DNA from: Caldisericota bacterium
GTDB taxonomy: Bacteria > Caldisericota > Caldisericia > Cryosericales > Cryosericaceae
Assembly: GCA_026390195.1 (NCBI GenBank)
Contig: JAPLGK010000028.1
Coordinates: 1 to 6,684 of the forward strand
DNA: 6,684 bases
Direction of reading: 5' to 3'
The notes under the pieces were generated by a model. It saw only the letters and a program-made list of their open reading frames with translations. It did not search any database and was not told where the DNA came from. Shown piece after piece: positions 5,734-6,684 of this stretch; the stretch's first letter is position 1; each line of letters starts with the position of its first letter. The position numbers were made by a program, and so were the translations under genes.

Positions 5734-6048
5734 TCAGGAGGGCCAACCCCCCCTCGGCTCCACCAGCCGTTTGCCCAGTTCTACGATGGCAGAGTCGGTA
5801 TAGTCACGGACCAGGTTCTGGCCAAGCATGATGCCAACAGAGCGGAGATAGGCATAGTTGATCGCGTTGCTCCCTTCATACACCAGACGCGGGGTAGCGC
5901 GCTTGACGTCGGGCGTCAATCCCCCAACCGACATCTGGACCTGCAGCCCGATGGACTTCTCCTGGTTAGGCCTGATGCCCGGATGCTCCCGGTAGAGCCA
6001 CGACTCGATGCGGTAATCGACGCTCAGGTTCACGACTTCGTTCACCAT
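5734..6048 (-). CDS. unrecognised protein, C-terminus uncertain because of a G7 run
   Basis: The 104-residue soluble frame has codon use typical of a real gene here (GAG, CTG, GTC and ATC frequent), but I do not recognise the family. Recognisable stretches are DYRIESWLYREHPGIRPNQEK (minus the last residues, about 11-30), GGLTPDVKRATPR, YEGSNAINYAYLRSVGIMLGQ and a helical VRDYTDSAIVELGKRLVE. The coding strand then has AGGGGGGGTT (G7, 5753-5747) and stops after GGWPS at 5734. With six G it would continue as VGPPDDHFMAALLGVLQ to a TAG at 5658 (129 aa). With eight G it would continue to a TGA at 5588 that overlaps the next ATG as ATGA (153 aa). The start is weak: the ATG at 6048 is preceded directly by AAGGG with almost no spacer. 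The next-codon GTG is an alternative. An in-frame TGA lies just upstream (6060-6058). Confidence 0.55.
   Translation of the reverse strand: MVNEVVNLSVDYRIESWLYREHPGIRPNQEKSIGLQVQMSVGGLTPDVKRATPRLVYEGSNAINYAYLRSVGIMLGQNLVRDYTDSAIVELGKRLVEPRGGWPS
5747..5753. repeat. homopolymer run C7 (G7 on the coding strand)
   Basis: Seven C on the plus strand lie near the 3' end of the unrecognised gene. One base fewer or more would extend the product by about 25 or 49 residues. It is the second frame-deciding G/C run within 500 bp. Confidence 0.85.
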
Positions 6049-6259
6049 CCCTTGGTGTCAGATGGTCAACAGCTCACCAGCGTGTTGCTCGTCCATTATG
6101 TCAAGGGTTACGCGGGGTCGACTGCAAGGATACGGAAGACAAGGTCCACGTGCTGGGGCCGAGGGACGGGCACCAGCCGCTCTTGAGAGAGGGTGGAAGC
6201 CCCGTCGTCTGCATGCCATTGTTAGCCCGCGCCCCTTATCTTGAGTGTAACCCTCCAAT

Positions 6260-6684
6260 TTACTTCTCAATAGGAACTCCGATAAGTGTACTCCATTCTG
6301 CCCATGAACCATCATACAACCGGACTTTGGGGTAGCCGAGCAGATAGGTCAAGACAAACCAGGTATGGTTGGATCGCCCGCCAACGATGCAGTACGAGAT
6401 TGCTTCCTTATCTGAAGAAACACCGCTGTTGGTATATACGGCTTGCAGTTCTTCAACCGACTTGAATGTTCCATCCTCCTTGAGCGCCATGTCCCAAGGA
6501 ATATTGACCGCGCCGGGGATGTGACCACCGCGCTGGCTGGCTTCTGCCTGATATGTCCACCGATCCCACAACTGACCATGATATTCTTCTGGCGTGCGCA
6601 CATCCACCAAAATGGGCTCCGGTTTGCCAATGGAATGGAGAACCCGGTCACGCGACGCACGAATGCTCCAATCAGGTTCTCTCG
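6260..6684 (-). CDS. rhodanese-family thiosulfate sulfurtransferase, 5' end cut off by window edge
   Basis: The 140 visible C-terminal residues form a complete rhodanese domain and resemble the catalytic C-terminal domain of two-domain sulfurtransferases. IRASRDRVL (7-15) is followed by ILVDVRTPEEYHG (24-36) and RGGHIPGAVNIPW (52-63 region). The presumed persulfide cysteine is Cys98 in SYCIVGGRSNHTWFVL. The end is YDGSWAEW and GVPIEK, typical of the family C-terminus. Such enzymes move sulfane sulfur from thiosulfate or mercaptopyruvate to cyanide or thiol acceptors. The active-site loop is C-I-V-G-G-R: the Arg usually found right after the Cys in thiosulfate enzymes is Ile, and it does not match the CGSG loop of mercaptopyruvate enzymes. 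The coding frame is open to the right edge, so the start and probably a non-catalytic N-terminal domain lie outside. No clear terminator follows the TAA at 6260, and 6049-6259 contains no supported gene. Confidence 0.9.
   Translation of the reverse strand, partial: REPDWSIRASRDRVLHSIGKPEPILVDVRTPEEYHGQLWDRWTYQAEASQRGGHIPGAVNIPWDMALKEDGTFKSVEELQAVYTNSGVSSDKEAISYCIVGGRSNHTWFVLTYLLGYPKVRLYDGSWAEWSTLIGVPIEK

Noticed and set aside
6099..6104. Minus-strand TTGACA upstream of the unrecognised gene as a promoter -35
   Set aside because: No acceptable -10 box lies 15-19 bases downstream.
5722..6186. 154-residue plus-strand frame opposite the unrecognised gene
   Set aside because: The minus strand has the more gene-like codon use and protein composition; the plus frame starts without convincing context and continues into non-coding sequence. 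It is not fully excluded.
6058..6315. 85-residue minus-strand frame between the rhodanese and the unrecognised gene
   Set aside because: Its N-terminus overlaps the rhodanese gene out of frame and the rest is Arg/Pro/Cys-rich with no structure; looks non-coding.

Overview
This is ordinary-density bacterial chromosomal DNA of moderately high G+C. Nine protein genes lie on the minus strand and one tRNA gene on the plus strand. The FAD-dependent thymidylate synthase ThyX, a CCA-encoding tRNA-Ala, sigma70-type promoters, strong Shine-Dalgarno (SD) sites and small membrane proteins point to a bacterium. An uncultured Chloroflexota- or Firmicutes-like lineage would fit, but nothing here fixes the phylum. 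I see no insertion sequence, prophage, CRISPR array or defence system.

Right to left, which is the direction of transcription: 6684-6260 is the 3' part of a rhodanese-family sulfurtransferase with an unusual active-site loop. 6259-6049 holds nothing I can support. 6048-5734 is an unrecognised gene that ends just after a G7 run. 5591-5235 is a small membrane protein whose last membrane helix is knocked out of frame by a C9 run. 5213-4425 is a class I SAM-dependent methyltransferase. 4330-3963 is a four-helix membrane protein made of two similar two-helix units, now split into two overlapping frames. 3814-2819 is an alpha/alpha-toroid protein related to the squalene cyclase/prenyltransferase fold.

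The plus-strand tRNA-Ala(CGC), 2526-2601, has an excellent promoter. Back to back with it, a second good promoter drives a compact minus-strand operon, mtnP-like > thyX > tdh, with both junctions being 4-base ATGA overlaps. tdh runs off the left edge. A metabolic link is plausible: threonine dehydrogenase feeds glycine and one-carbon units, ThyX uses methylene-tetrahydrofolate to make dTMP, and the nucleoside phosphorylase salvages purine and methylthioribose. That link is inference.

I found no clearly new system. The points most worth checking are the run of three neighbouring genes (about 4.0-6.0 kb) whose frames each appear broken or switchable, two of them at homopolymers; the duplicated two-helix membrane protein; the 6-oxopurine signature in the MTA-phosphorylase-like enzyme; and the doubly overlapping operon in which thyX has no SD of its own.
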